Below, piece by piece: positions 6,923 to 16,704 of a stretch of 64,000 nt of DNA. Position numbers and translations under genes: made by a program. The stretch's first letter is position 1; each line of letters begins with the position of its first letter. The DNA comes from Bacteroidetes bacterium OLB12 (GTDB lineage Bacteria; Bacteroidota; Bacteroidia; Cytophagales; Cyclobacteriaceae). The DNA lies in contig LNFR01000087.1 of NCBI GenBank assembly GCA_001567185.1, positions 1-64,000 on the forward strand. Reading direction: 5' to 3'. The notes below the pieces were generated by a model. The model worked only from the letters and a program-made list of their open reading frames with translations, ran no database searches and had not been told where the DNA came from.

Positions 6923-9784
6923 ATGAGCTACATCAATCCCTCCTACTCCGAAAAATTTGAAAGCCGTCACAACGCACCAGCAACAAAGAGACAAGAAATG
7001 CTGAAGGTGGTAAAAGCAAAATCGGTAGATGAAGTGATTGACCAAACCATACCGGCCGCATCCGGTTAAAAAAGAAATTAAACCTGCCTGCCGCTCAATC
7101 TGAGTATGAGTTTCTGAACAGTTTCAAAAAAACTGATCTCAAAAAATAAGATTTACAAATCGTACATCGGTACCGGTTATTATAACTGCATTACCCCGGG
7201 TGTTATTCTGCGCAACATTTTGGAAAACCCGGGTTGGTACACAGCGTACACCCCGTACCAGGCCGAAATTGCACAGGGTCGCATGGAAGCGTTGATCAAT
7301 TACCAAACCATGGTGATTGATCTTACGGGCATGCAGATTGCCAATGCCTCGTTATTGGATGAGGCCACCGCTGCGGCCGAAGCCATGCATTTGCTGTATG
7401 CTTCGCGCAAAGCCAATAAGAAAAATGCAAACACCTTATTTGTTGATGAAAATACTTTTCCACAAGTAATTGATTTATTAAAAACCCGTTCGGAACCTAT
7501 TGGCGTGAAATTGCAAGTGGGCAATCTTGATAAACTCGATATTACCAATCTGGATTTGTTTGCTGTTTATCTTCAAAACCCAGATAACAATGGGGCAGTA
7601 AAAGATTACACAACCTTTATCGAATCGGCCCACGAGAAAGAAGTGTTTGTAGTAATGGGTGTTGATTTGATGAGCCTGGTACAGATAAAATCACCGGGCG
7701 AAATGGGAGCTGATGTAGTAGTGGGCAACTCGCAACGTTTTGGTGTACCGATGGGTTTTGGCGGACCGCATGCTGCCTTCTTTGCAACCAAAGATGAATT
7801 TAAACGCCAGATACCCGGAAGAATAATTGGTGTTTCTATTGATGCCTCCGGAAACCCCGGCTACCGCATGGCATTGCAAACCCGCGAGCAGCACATTCGC
7901 AGAGAGAAAGCTACCTCCAACATTTGTACTGCACAGGTATTGCTTTCGGTAATGGCCAGCATGTATGCGGTATATCATGGCCCGGAGGGGTTAAAGAAAA
8001 TTGCAGGCCGCATTCATGGCCTGGCCCAACTGCTCGAAAACAGTTTGGCAAAGCTTGGTGTTAAGCAAGTAAACGCACACTACTTCGATACATTAAAGCT
8101 GGCTGTAGCCGATAAAAATTCTATCAAACAAAAAGCTGAGGCAGCCGGCATTAACTTCAGGTATTTTAATGATAACCACATTGGTATTTCGATTGATGAA
8201 ACTACCAGCGTAGCGGACATCAACACAATTTTATCCGTATTTGGTAGTGCCACGGCAGATGGTAAACCAGAGACCGTTAAACTTCCCGGCTCCCTCATTC
8301 GTACTTCACCATTCCTCACTCACCCGGTATTCAGCACGCACCACTCCGAACACGAAATGCTGCGCTACATCAAGAAATTAGAGAACAAAGATTTAAGCAT
8401 GGTGCATTCCATGATTTCGCTGGGATCGTGTACCATGAAGTTGAATGCCACCACCGAAATGATTCCGGTAACGTGGCCTGAGTTAGGACAAATACATCCT
8501 TTCGCTCCGGCAGATCAAACACAGGGTTATCTGGAAATGATTACCAACCTGGAAAACTGGTTGAAAGAAATAACAGGGTTTACGGGAGTATCGTTACAAC
8601 CCAACAGCGGGGCACAAGGTGAGTACGCAGGGTTAATGACCATTCGTGCATATCATGAAAGTCGCAACGATGGTCATCGCACAGTTTCACTCATTCCTGC
8701 ATCGGCACATGGTACCAATCCGGCAAGTGCGGTAATGGCGGGTATGGAAGTAGTGGTGGTAAAATCAGATGCCGAAGGAAAAATTGATGTGGCCGATCTG
8801 AAAGCCAAAGCGGCACAATATAAAGACAAGCTCTCGTGCTTAATGGTAACCTACCCTTCCACACACGGGGTGTTTGAAGAATCTATTATTGAAATCTGCG
8901 AAACCATTCACGCCAATGGCGGATTGGTGTATATGGATGGCGCCAACATGAATGCACAGGTTGGGTTAACATCGCCCGCCAACATTGGTGCCGATGTGTG
9001 CCACCTTAACCTCCACAAAACATTTTGTATTCCGCACGGTGGTGGCGGCCCTGGCATGGGTCCTATTTGTGTAAACGATAAACTAAAACCTTTCTTACCA
9101 GGCCATGCCGTGGTAAAAACCGGAGGCGACAAAGCAATTAACGCCATATCGGCTGCGCCCTATGGCAGCGCCAGCATTCTGATTATCTCTTACGCCTATA
9201 TTGCTATGATGGGTGGCGAAGGATTAACCAATGCCACCAAGATGGCCATCTTCAATGCAAACTATATTAAAGAACGCCTGGCGCAACACTTTAAAATTCT
9301 TTACACGGGAGCCAACGGACGCTGCGCGCACGAAATGATTGTGGACTGCCGCGACTTTAAAAAAGCCGGTATTGAAGTGGAAGACATTGCCAAGCGGTTG
9401 ATGGACTACGGATTTCATGCGCCAACCGTATCATTCCCGGTGGCGGGTACATTAATGATTGAACCAACCGAAAGCGAACCGAAAGCAGAGATGGATCGGT
9501 TTATCGAAGCGTTGATTGAAATCAGAAATGAAATACGTGAAGTGGAAGAAGGCAAAGCCGATAAGGAAAACAATGTGCTGAAACATGCACCACATACGGC
9601 CGCTGTTATTACAGCCGATGAGTGGACCAGGCCTTACAGCCGGCAAAAAGCAGCCTATCCATTGGCCTTTGTAAAAGATGCCAAGTTCTGGCCCAGTGTT
9701 AGCCGTGTGGACAATGCCTATGGCGACCGGAATCTGGTTTGCAGTTGTTTACCTTTGGATGAATACGAAAAAGCTGAAGCATAA
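6923..9784 (+). CDS. gcvP: Glycine dehydrogenase (P protein of the glycine cleavage system)
   Basis: PLP enzyme that decarboxylates glycine and passes the aminomethyl group to the lipoyl H protein. The intact frame starts only at 7220, but the true N-terminus is encoded from the ATG at 6923 ([19 protein letters not shown]). Two single-base breaks interrupt it: one base missing near 7062 (restored ...[17 protein letters not shown]) and one extra A near 7140-7146 (restored [16 protein letters not shown]). Corrected length is about 953 aa, normal for the family. The PLP lysine lies in NLHKTF, followed by the glycine-rich [11 protein letters not shown] loop; [13 protein letters not shown] is also conserved. 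gcvT is 19 kb away, so the system is not one operon. A strong terminator follows at 9817. Confidence 0.95.
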
Positions 9785-9816
9785 GCATCAACTGAGTACC
9801 GTTTTCACTTCATTCA

Positions 9817-9848
9817 AAATTGGTTATCTTGTGATAACCAATTTTTTT
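9817..9848 (+). terminator. Intrinsic terminator of gcvP
   Basis: A perfect 12-bp stem (AAATTGGTTATC at 9817-9828 with GATAACCAATTT at 9833-9844), a 4-nt loop, and a T7 tract running out of the stem. It lies 33 bp after the gcvP stop codon. Confidence 0.9.
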
Positions 9849-9951
9849 ATAAGCATGGTTCTGGTAATATTCACTCTAATGCAATCTCAAAAAAACTTTT
9901 TCGGATACGAATAGTACAATTTACAACCGGTAAAAAATCAAACTGGCGATC

Positions 9952-11589
9952 TTGAAAAATCCTGCTTTTTCCGACACACAACAACTACCGTGGTGGACCT
10001 GGCTTGCCCCATTTGTGCTTTTTTCATTTAGCAGCTCAGGCATCACAACTATTCATCTTCGATCAGGGAGTAAGTACTTTTTACATACCCACAGCTATTG
10101 CTGTTGTGTTGGTAACTGGTGGGGTTTTGCACGTGTTGTGCCAGCGCTGTACCTGGTGGCAACTCTTAACACGTACTATTGGGGCATTGAAGATTGGCGC
10201 CTGTGGCCGGTTCTATCCGCTCCTGAAGTTATTGGTGTTATTACCTCCTATCTTTTGTTCAGAAAAGTAACCCATGGAAAATACTGGTTACCCAATACCA
10301 ATCAACTAATCTGGTTTATTGTATTGGCACTGGCAATACCCATTACAGTTGAACTACTCCTGCTTCAATGCACGCTGATTTATTTAGACTACCAGACATG
10401 GGAAAATTTTGGCGAACTATTTCTTCGAAACTGGTTGGGCGAATTTATGGCCAACTTTGGAATTACCATTCCTCTGTTGTTTTCGGTAACACCCTTTCTG
10501 CAACAAAAAGGATGGTTACTGGAATCGCCCCGGCCACCGTTAGTGCGACCGGCACCATATACCTGGCTGAAGCGTATTGAAATAATACTTGTAGGTGGTG
10601 TACTGATCGTGCTCTCCTTGCTAATTCCCTTCGAGCAATATTGGTTCATTTATGGAATAGTATCGCTCTATGTAGCTATTCGGTTTGGTTTTGGCGAAGC
10701 CGCATTCTGTAACCTGTTTATCTTTCTGCTTACGTATGTTATACCATCTACCATTACTGGTTCGCCCGATCATTTATTCAGTTCAAAAAATATTTTGTTT
10801 ACTGTTTTTCTGGGTAACATCCTGCTCTCAGTATTTGCAGCAATCATCGGCCGGGTTATTTCGGATTTACATCAGGTGGAGAACCTCCTTCATCAGCAAA
10901 ATCAGGAATTAGAAAATACCAATAAAGAACTTGATCGTTTTGTGTACAGCGCTTCGCACGACCTGAGTGCTCCGCTTAAATCTATTCAAGGGCTGGTTGC
11001 CATTTCCAAATTGGAGACCGGAGATAAATCTACACCAGCATACCTCAATGAAATTGAAAAAAGTGTTTTAAGACTGGATTCATTTATTGCCGAAATTCTG
11101 GATTACTCACGCAACAAGCGCCTTGCCCTTGCACCCGAACAAATCCAACTAAAAAACCTTTGCCAGGAAATTCTGGATAACTTAAAATACCTGGAAAATT
11201 ATCATAAGCTAATGCTGGACCTGAGTGAGTTTGAGCAAGAAACCATTCAGCAAGATAAAGTACGATTGAAAATTATCCTGAGTAACCTCATTTCAAACGC
11301 AATTAAGTTTCAGAAAAAAGATCCGGAACACCAGCCTATGCTCAAAATATCAACCAGGCGGCAATCATCAAAAATTCTGATTCGAATTGAAGATAACGGT
11401 GAAGGCATACCACCCGGCCTAAGCCCAAAAATCTTTGACATGTTTTACCGCGCATCCGATAAAGCCACAGGTTCTGGACTTGGGTTGTATATTGCACGCG
11501 AATCGGCTCATAAGATTGGCGCCATCATCCGTCATGAGTCTGATTATGGCAAAGGTTCTGTTTTTACCCTTGAAGTTCCGGAACTATGA
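9952..11589 (+). CDS. Membrane sensor histidine kinase with MASE1-like sensor
   Basis: About the first 300 residues form a multi-helix membrane sensor of MASE1 type. A short coiled coil (HQQNQELENTNKELDRF) leads to a HisKA domain with the phospho-acceptor in YSASHDLSAPLKSI, and a HATPase domain with N box (SNLISNAIKFQ), G1 (IEDNGEGIPPG) and G2 (GSGLGLYIARESAHK). No receiver domain or cognate regulator is adjacent. The annotated frame uses a TTG start. Within it, about 10018-10115 is read in the wrong frame: an extra T near 10018 and a missing base near 10115 compensate each other. The +1 frame there gives a better sensor helix, LFIFDQGVSTFYIPTAIAV. The stop codon overlaps the start of the next gene as ATGA. 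Confidence 0.85.
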   Translation: MKNPAFSDTQQLPWWTWLAPFVLFSFSSSGITTIHLRSGSKYFLHTHSYCCCVGNWWGFARVVPALYLVATLNTYYWGIEDWRLWPVLSAPEVIGVITSYLLFRKVTHGKYWLPNTNQLIWFIVLALAIPITVELLLLQCTLIYLDYQTWENFGELFLRNWLGEFMANFGITIPLLFSVTPFLQQKGWLLESPRPPLVRPAPYTWLKRIEIILVGGVLIVLSLLIPFEQYWFIYGIVSLYVAIRFGFGEAAFCNLFIFLLTYVIPSTITGSPDHLFSSKNILFTVFLGNILLSVFAAIIGRVISDLHQVENLLHQQNQELENTNKELDRFVYSASHDLSAPLKSIQGLVAISKLETGDKSTPAYLNEIEKSVLRLDSFIAEILDYSRNKRLALAPEQIQLKNLCQEILDNLKYLENYHKLMLDLSEFEQETIQQDKVRLKIILSNLISNAIKFQKKDPEHQPMLKISTRRQSSKILIRIEDNGEGIPPGLSPKIFDMFYRASDKATGSGLGLYIARESAHKIGAIIRHESDYGKGSVFTLEVPEL

Positions 11590-12034
11590 AACATGTATTA
11601 CTTGCTGTTGGCCTGGCATTCGCTATTAGTGCGCAGGCTCAAAAAAATTATACAGGGTTCCCGTCTTTGGTTTGGCCCAAGTTGTATGACATTACCTATC
11701 AGAAAGACCCCAAAGGTGAATTTGATAAACCTATCTTCACGAAGGAAGTAAAAAACCTGAACGGAAAAGAAGTTGTGCTGCCGGGATACATCATCCCTTT
11801 TCAAGGTGTAACCAAAGAGACACATTTTATGCTTTCATCGCTGCCCATCAATGCCTGTTTTTTTGTGGTGTGGGTGGCCCCGAAGGAGTGGCCGAAGTTT
11901 TTTTGAGCAAGGCCATTTCTTATACCGATAAGCCCGTTGAGATTAAAGGCAAGCTTGTTTTAAATGACAGTAACCCGGAGCAGATGATTTACTTGTTGGT
12001 GGATGCAGAGTTTCTGGGTGAGATTGACTTCTAA
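11586..12034 (+). CDS. DUF3299-like secreted protein
   Basis: About 149 aa with a signal peptide (MKHVLLAVGLAFAISAQAQ). The body contains GKEVVLPGYIIPF and HFMLSSLPINACFF, then, after repairing one missing T in a T7 run near 11862, CGVGGPEGVAEVFLSK, ending at 12034. The FMLS...ACFFCG..GPE pattern matches the DUF3299 family, whose function I do not know; the paired Cys hints at metal or redox chemistry. The start overlaps the upstream histidine kinase by ATGA, so the two are probably co-translated. Without the correction the frame stops at 11906. Confidence 0.7.
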
Positions 12035-12045
12035 AAGAAGTCAAT

Positions 12046-13419
12046 CTATTTCAACCCATACTGATCAATCAAATACACCATCGCAGCAATTGCTGCTGCT
12101 CCAAGTTCCAGTTCGCGTTTGTCCACTTTATCAAGGGTATCTTCGGCTGAGTGGTGATAGTTAAAATAGCGCTGCGAATCAGGAAGAAAACCCAACAACG
12201 CAACACCCTGGCTGGCTAATGGCCCAATATCGGCACCTCCACCTTCGGCAGTAAAGTCAGAGAGTCCGTAGGGTTCCAGCAAGGATTTCCAACTTTGCAC
12301 CTTCGCCTTGGCAATAGCATCGGTAGGTACTGTAAAGCCACGCGGCACAAAACCACCCCGATCCGATTCAATGGCGGCAATGTGCTTTTCTTTATTTGTT
12401 GCGGCCAGTTCGGCATACTTTAATCCGCCACGCAATCCATTTTCTTCATTCATAAACATAACTGCGCGAAGGGTGCGCTTCGGCCTAAAGCCCATTTGCT
12501 TAAACAACCGCAGCACTTCAATGGACTGAACACAACCGGCACCATCATCGTGTGCCCCCTGGCCCAAGTCCCACGAATCTAAATGACCACCCACCACAAT
12601 AATCTCGTCCGGATATTCGCTACCCCGGATTTCGCCAATTACATTGAACGATGGAGCATCCTCCAATGTAACAGAGTGATTTTCGAGATACACTTGCAAA
12701 TCTTTTTCTTCTTTCAACAACCGGCTTAAGCGTTCGGCATGAAGGGTACTAATAGCCAATGCAGGAATCTTTACTACATTGGCTGCATAACGCATACTTC
12801 CGGTATGTGGATAGTCTTCGAGATTCGATCCCATGGAGCGAACCAAGGCAGCCACTGCTCCCAACCGGGCAGCTTCAGATGCCCCATTGGCACGTTGTTC
12901 CACCGCTCCCCCATAAGCAGTAAAGGTGTTCATTTGCGTAGGATCCATCGCGCGATTAAAAAATACAATTTTATCTTTAACTCCCGCAGTGCCTAAGGCT
13001 TTCAGTTCCTCAAAACTTTTTACTTCAACAATATTTGCTGTTATGCCCATGGGGCCGGTACCAATCGTTCCACCCAATGCACAAACATTTACCGGAATGG
13101 TTCCCTGCTTGCGCGAAATAATTTTTCCAACTTCTTTTTGACCGCGTATCCAATGGGGCACCATTACGGGCTGCAACCAAACGGAATCAAAGTCGAGCCT
13201 TTCCATTACGTGCCTGCTCCACTCTACGGCCGCAGCAGCCCCGGGCGAACCAGATAAACGTGGCCCAACAGTGGTACATAAGTCGTGAAGCATTTCATAG
13301 GATTGACCTTTACTTAACGCCAGATCAAAAATTTGTTTAATGGCAGCTTGATCTTTGTTTTGCGGAAAGCAGGTTGTATGAACAACAATTGATAAGAAAA
13401 TCGAAATAAATATTCTCAT
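12046..13419 (-). CDS. Secreted M28-family zinc peptidase (carboxypeptidase Q-like)
   Basis: A 457-aa exported aminopeptidase/carboxypeptidase with a signal peptide (MRIFISIFLSIVVHTTCFPQ). A protease-associated insert (about 130-250) precedes the catalytic core. Zinc ligands and the general base are visible: GGHLDSWDLGQGAHDDGAG (His, Asp), FMNEENGLRGG (Glu-Glu), IESDRGG (Asp) and NYHHSAEDT (His). The arrangement matches plasma glutamate carboxypeptidase/PGCP-type proteins. The likely role is periplasmic or extracellular dipeptide use. It is convergent with the DUF3299-like gene, 12 bp away, and intact. Confidence 0.9.
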   Translation of the reverse strand: MRIFISIFLSIVVHTTCFPQNKDQAAIKQIFDLALSKGQSYEMLHDLCTTVGPRLSGSPGAAAAVEWSRHVMERLDFDSVWLQPVMVPHWIRGQKEVGKIISRKQGTIPVNVCALGGTIGTGPMGITANIVEVKSFEELKALGTAGVKDKIVFFNRAMDPTQMNTFTAYGGAVEQRANGASEAARLGAVAALVRSMGSNLEDYPHTGSMRYAANVVKIPALAISTLHAERLSRLLKEEKDLQVYLENHSVTLEDAPSFNVIGEIRGSEYPDEIIVVGGHLDSWDLGQGAHDDGAGCVQSIEVLRLFKQMGFRPKRTLRAVMFMNEENGLRGGLKYAELAATNKEKHIAAIESDRGGFVPRGFTVPTDAIAKAKVQSWKSLLEPYGLSDFTAEGGGADIGPLASQGVALLGFLPDSQRYFNYHHSAEDTLDKVDKRELELGAAAIAAMVYLIDQYGLK

Positions 13420-13971
13420 GGTGCTGAAATTATCCTGACTGATTTAAGAATTATCCATGATAATCCGGATATTTTAGTTAAGAAACAAAATTCCATCCAG
13501 ATTACGGCTGATGAAAATTTTACTTTCCATTGTTTCCTACCTCCCCCATTGTTTGGGAGCCCGGTTACACCACGGAACTAAAATACTTCTAGAAGCCATC
13601 TCAAAAATACACTTTAGGATGAATGTCATGTCGGATTTATTCCGGCATCCCAACCTTTCTGCACAGATTCCGAGATCGCGGAACGCTGTCCGCGATGACA
13701 AAGTATTTTTGAGATGGCTTCTAATAAATTCTGCCAATACCTTCCAGAAATTTAATTTCCGGGTGGGTTGTCCATCCGTCATCATCATCAATAAAATCAA
13801 ACAACCAAATTACAGAGGTTAATCATCACCAACCCTAAAACTGGTTTATTTGAATAAATCCTCATGCTGGGCCCCTATTTCCACCTTGCTGCATAATCAA
13901 TAGCAACAAAACCAATCCAAACAATTTGAAATACAGGTTTTACCATCGAAATTCGATACAAAATTCTACCC
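13420..13971. other. Intergenic region containing one MITE-like element
   Basis: The 550-bp gap between the M28 peptidase and sdaAA holds no credible gene. Its only strong structure is the inverted-repeat element at 13591-13722. The rest is AT-rich sequence, presumably including the divergent promoters, but I could not place a convincing -33/-7 pair. Confidence 0.6.
13591..13722. repeat. MITE-like element, family B, flanked by TA
   Basis: A 132-bp element with perfect 20-bp terminal inverted repeats (13591-13610 and 13703-13722; end AGAAGCCATCTCAAAAATAC). If the boundary is set at GAAGCC...GGCTTC, a TA dinucleotide flanks both sides, as expected for IS630/Tc1-type target duplication. Two inner hairpins are present, including CGCGGA...TCCGCG next to the word CCGCGATGAC, which it shares with families A and C. 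No ORF. Confidence 0.8.
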
Positions 13972-14871
13972 ATGGCATTTTTGTTTGAATCGTTTGAGGG
14001 CTGGAAAGCTTATTGTGCTGAGAAGAAAAAATCTATTGTAGCGGTTGTGTTAGAGTATGAGCTGGAACAGAAAGGACGCACCGAAAAACAAATCCTGGAA
14101 GGCCTGAGCAAAGCCTGGAGTGTAATGAAGGAGGCTGTGCAAACCGGCCTTACCGAAGATATGACTTCGCGCTCGGGCATGATTAATAACGGAGCCAAGA
14201 AAGTTTATAACTACCCTACCCCGGTTTTATCTAAAGAGTTTCAAAACCTTGTGTCGCGTGCACTGGCTGCCAAAGAAGTAAACTCGTGCATGGGGCGTAT
14301 TGTAGCTGCACCCACAGCCGGTGCCAGTGGCATTATGCCAGGAGTATTATATACGTTGCAGGAAATTCACAAGGTAGAGGATAAAAAAATTCTGGAAGCC
14401 ATGTTGCTTGCAGCCGGCATTGCCTTGATCATGGAACAAAAAGCCAGCATTGCCGGAGCCGTGGGTGGTTGCCAGGCCGAAACCGGAACCGCAGCCGCTA
14501 TGGGTGCCGGTGCCATTGTGTATTGTTTGGGTGGCGATATCGATCAGATTTTTAATGCCGTAGCTATTACGGTACAATGCATGTTAGGATTGGTGTGCGA
14601 TCCCGTTGCCGGATTGGTAGAAGTGCCTTGTGTAGTGCGCAATGCCAGTGCCGCTGCCATTGCCAACAGCTCGGCACAAATTGCTTTGGCCAATGTAAGC
14701 AGTGTAATTCCGGTTGATGAAGTGATTGATGCCATGGGCGAAATTGGTGCCAGCATGGAAACCCGCTACAAAGAAACTGCATTGGGCGGATTGGCCGCCA
14801 CCAAAACCGGGCAGGCGATTTCAAAAAAAGTGCTGATCCGCGATATCGAAATCTTACCAGACGAAGGATAA
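13972..14871 (+). CDS. sdaAA: L-serine ammonia-lyase, iron-sulfur-dependent, alpha domain
   Basis: Deaminates L-serine to pyruvate using a [4Fe-4S] cluster. The 299-aa protein is the alpha domain only; the conserved cysteines lie in NSCMGR, GGCQAE, LVCDPVAG and VEVPC, and the AAPTAGASGIMPG loop is family-typical. No beta domain gene is adjacent, so the partner must be elsewhere or the enzyme acts alone. ATG start at 13972 after an intergenic region with a MITE. Next to it lies the DUF4143 ATPase, which has its own upstream inverted repeats. Confidence 0.92.
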   Translation: MAFLFESFEGWKAYCAEKKKSIVAVVLEYELEQKGRTEKQILEGLSKAWSVMKEAVQTGLTEDMTSRSGMINNGAKKVYNYPTPVLSKEFQNLVSRALAAKEVNSCMGRIVAAPTAGASGIMPGVLYTLQEIHKVEDKKILEAMLLAAGIALIMEQKASIAGAVGGCQAETGTAAAMGAGAIVYCLGGDIDQIFNAVAITVQCMLGLVCDPVAGLVEVPCVVRNASAAAIANSSAQIALANVSSVIPVDEVIDAMGEIGASMETRYKETALGGLAATKTGQAISKKVLIRDIEILPDEG

Positions 14872-14887
14872 ATCCACCTTTCTTACC

Positions 14888-14959
14888 AATTCCGGATTTG
14901 CATGTTTTTGCAAATCTGGAATTTGATTCCAGAATTGCATATTTTTGTAAATCTGGAAT
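14888..14959 (+). promoter_or_regulatory. Two tandem inverted repeats directly upstream of the DUF4143 ATPase
   Basis: IR1 pairs 14888-14902 with 14909-14923 (AATTCCGGATTTGCA against its complement, one mismatch). IR2 pairs 14926-14939 with 14946-14959 (two mismatches). The two are direct repeats of each other with a 37-bp period, and IR2 ends 2 bp before the ATPase start codon. They look like operator sites or a recognition element for the ATPase itself; neither is proven. There is no T-tract suggesting termination. Confidence 0.65.
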
Positions 14960-14961
14960 TT

Positions 14962-16123
14962 ATGAATCTGATTAAACGTCATATCTATGGTGAAGCGTTA
15001 GAAACCGCAAGGCAGTTCCGTGCTGTTTGTATTGTTGGTCCACGGCAAAGTGGAAAAACAACACTTAGTCAACTGGTATTTGGTAAAAAAACTTACTTCA
15101 ATTTTGAAGATCCTGATGTAGAAGCCGAGGCCTTGCAAACCAAAAGTTTTTTACAAAACCTGAAGGAAGGAGCTGTATTAGACGAAGTGCAGCGTGTACC
15201 AACCTTGTTCCGGTATTTGCAAAGTCGGTTAGATGCCAGTTCAAAACGAGGACAGTTCATTCTTACTGGTTCGAATAATTTTCTGTTACAAGAACAAATT
15301 GCACAGTCGCTGGCTGGCAGGGTTGGCTACCTGGAATTGCTACCGCTATCGTATGCCGAACTGAAAGAAGCCAAAATGGATGGACCCGTTGCACATCATA
15401 TTTTTACCGGTGGTTACCCTGAAATATGGCAACAAAAGCTTTCCGTATCCAAATGGATGGCCGCGTATATTCAAACTTATATTCAACGCGATGTTCGTTT
15501 GATTCGCAACATTAACAACCTGCCTGCCTTCACCCGCTTTGTTCGGCTTTGTGCCGGTTATGCCGGGCAGCTTGTTAATAAAGATGCACTGGCCAAATCA
15601 ACAGGAGTTGATGCTAAAACTATACAAGCCTGGCTGGGGCTTCTGGAAAGCAGTTACATTATTTATTTACTACAACCATATCACGAAAACCTAAATAAGC
15701 GCATCGTTAAATCACCCAAGCTCTATTTTTGTGATACCGGGTTGTTGTGCTATTTATTAGGTTTCTCTTCCCAACGTGCCCTGGTAAATAGTACAAAGTA
15801 TGGTGCATTGTTTGAAAACTGGGTGATTACTGAAATCCGAAAAAAACCGTTTTAACAGAGGTATTGCCGGAGGCATGTACTATTTCCGCGACAGTGCCGG
15901 TAACGAAGTAGATTTAATTCTGGAAAAGGACGATCGTACCCTTGCTGTTGAAGTAAAGGCAGGAAAACAATTTAAATCTGAAATGTTGGGTGGTATCCGG
16001 TATTGGTTAAAATACAATAAAACCGGCTCCGGTATTCTGATAACCGGTGCCGATCAAGGTGCTGAAATTAATACCGATACCTCTCTATCGGTGCTTTCAT
16101 GGCAAGAGGTGATTGATTTGTGA
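14962..16123 (+). CDS. AAA-14/DUF4143 family ATPase
   Basis: I choose ATG 14962 (MNLIKRHIYGEALE), because the longer frame from 14902 merely translates the inverted repeats. The N-terminal AAA domain has Walker A GPRQSGKTTL, Walker B VLDEVQR and sensor TGSNNFLLQ. The C-terminal DUF4143 region contains VDLILE...LAVEVKAGK, a D...ExK pattern of the restriction-endonuclease-like fold. The frame breaks at an A7 run near 15840; removing one A restores ITEIRKNRFNRGIAGGMYY and a protein of about 387 aa. Function is unclear; these ATPases are widespread accessory genes in Bacteroidota, sometimes discussed with mobile DNA or toxin-like systems. No partner gene is adjacent. Confidence 0.85.
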
Positions 16124-16128
16124 TACGG

Positions 16129-16609
16129 CTAAGGCTCCAACATCTTATCCGGCTGCATTTTATCTACCCACTCCATCACCGCATCATACCCAAAGTAAAC
16201 TGCACAGGTTAGAATTACCGACCACACACCAGCGCTTATCAGCATATAAAGTAAAATTTTCTCGCGCTTTAGGACTTATGCTTACAGCCAGGATGGTTCC
16301 GCCAATGGGAGTTAAAATTACCGGTGTTAAAAATGCAACGCCTGCCAGGCCATAGCGTTTAAAAAAATTACGCTTGTTCGCCACCGTTTCATCTGCAGGT
16401 TTTGGTTTTCGAAAACGCTCAATTATCCGCTTGCGAATAAAATCTCCAAAATATGTAAAGGCTGTTACCATGGTCATCATCCCGGCTGTGGTAACCACCA
16501 TGGTGGTAATCAAGTGTAAACCTGCGGCCTTACCTCCTATCGGACCAAAAATAAACTTGATCATCGAAGAGAAATAAACAGATGTTGCTTTTAGAATTTC
16601 ATCCCACAT
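16129..16609 (-). CDS. Small multi-spanning membrane protein
   Basis: About 160 aa with four likely membrane helices (LHLITTMVVTTAGMMTMVTA, YGLAGVAFLTPVILTPIGG and a C-terminal pair). A basic cytoplasmic loop (RKRIIERFRKPKPADE) separates the two halves. The frame breaks near 16255: removing one A restores AREILLYMLISAGVWSVILTC and a longer C-terminus ending KMQPDKMLEP at 16129. The TPVILTPIGGTILA motif recalls small multidrug-export type membrane proteins, but the match is too weak to name. It ends 5 bp from the convergent DUF4143 gene. Confidence 0.65.
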
Positions 16610-16704
16610 GTCTCTGATTCAAAAATTTGAAATTCAAGATTTAACATTTTTAGATCGCATCCTGCTTTGAATTTTAAACGTTAAATTTTTGAATTTACTT
16701 GTTA

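Noticed and set aside
13511..13822. Plus- and minus-strand ORFs in the sdaAA upstream gap
   Set aside because: They run through the inverted repeats of the family B element and show no coding features.
14902..14961. Longer N-terminus for the DUF4143 ATPase
   Set aside because: The extra residues only translate the inverted repeats, and the family N-terminus starts at MNLIKRH.
16610..16704. Possible tRNA or small RNA in the AT-rich gap before upp
   Set aside because: There is no cloverleaf, no TTCGA loop, and the inverted words are loose and AT-only.
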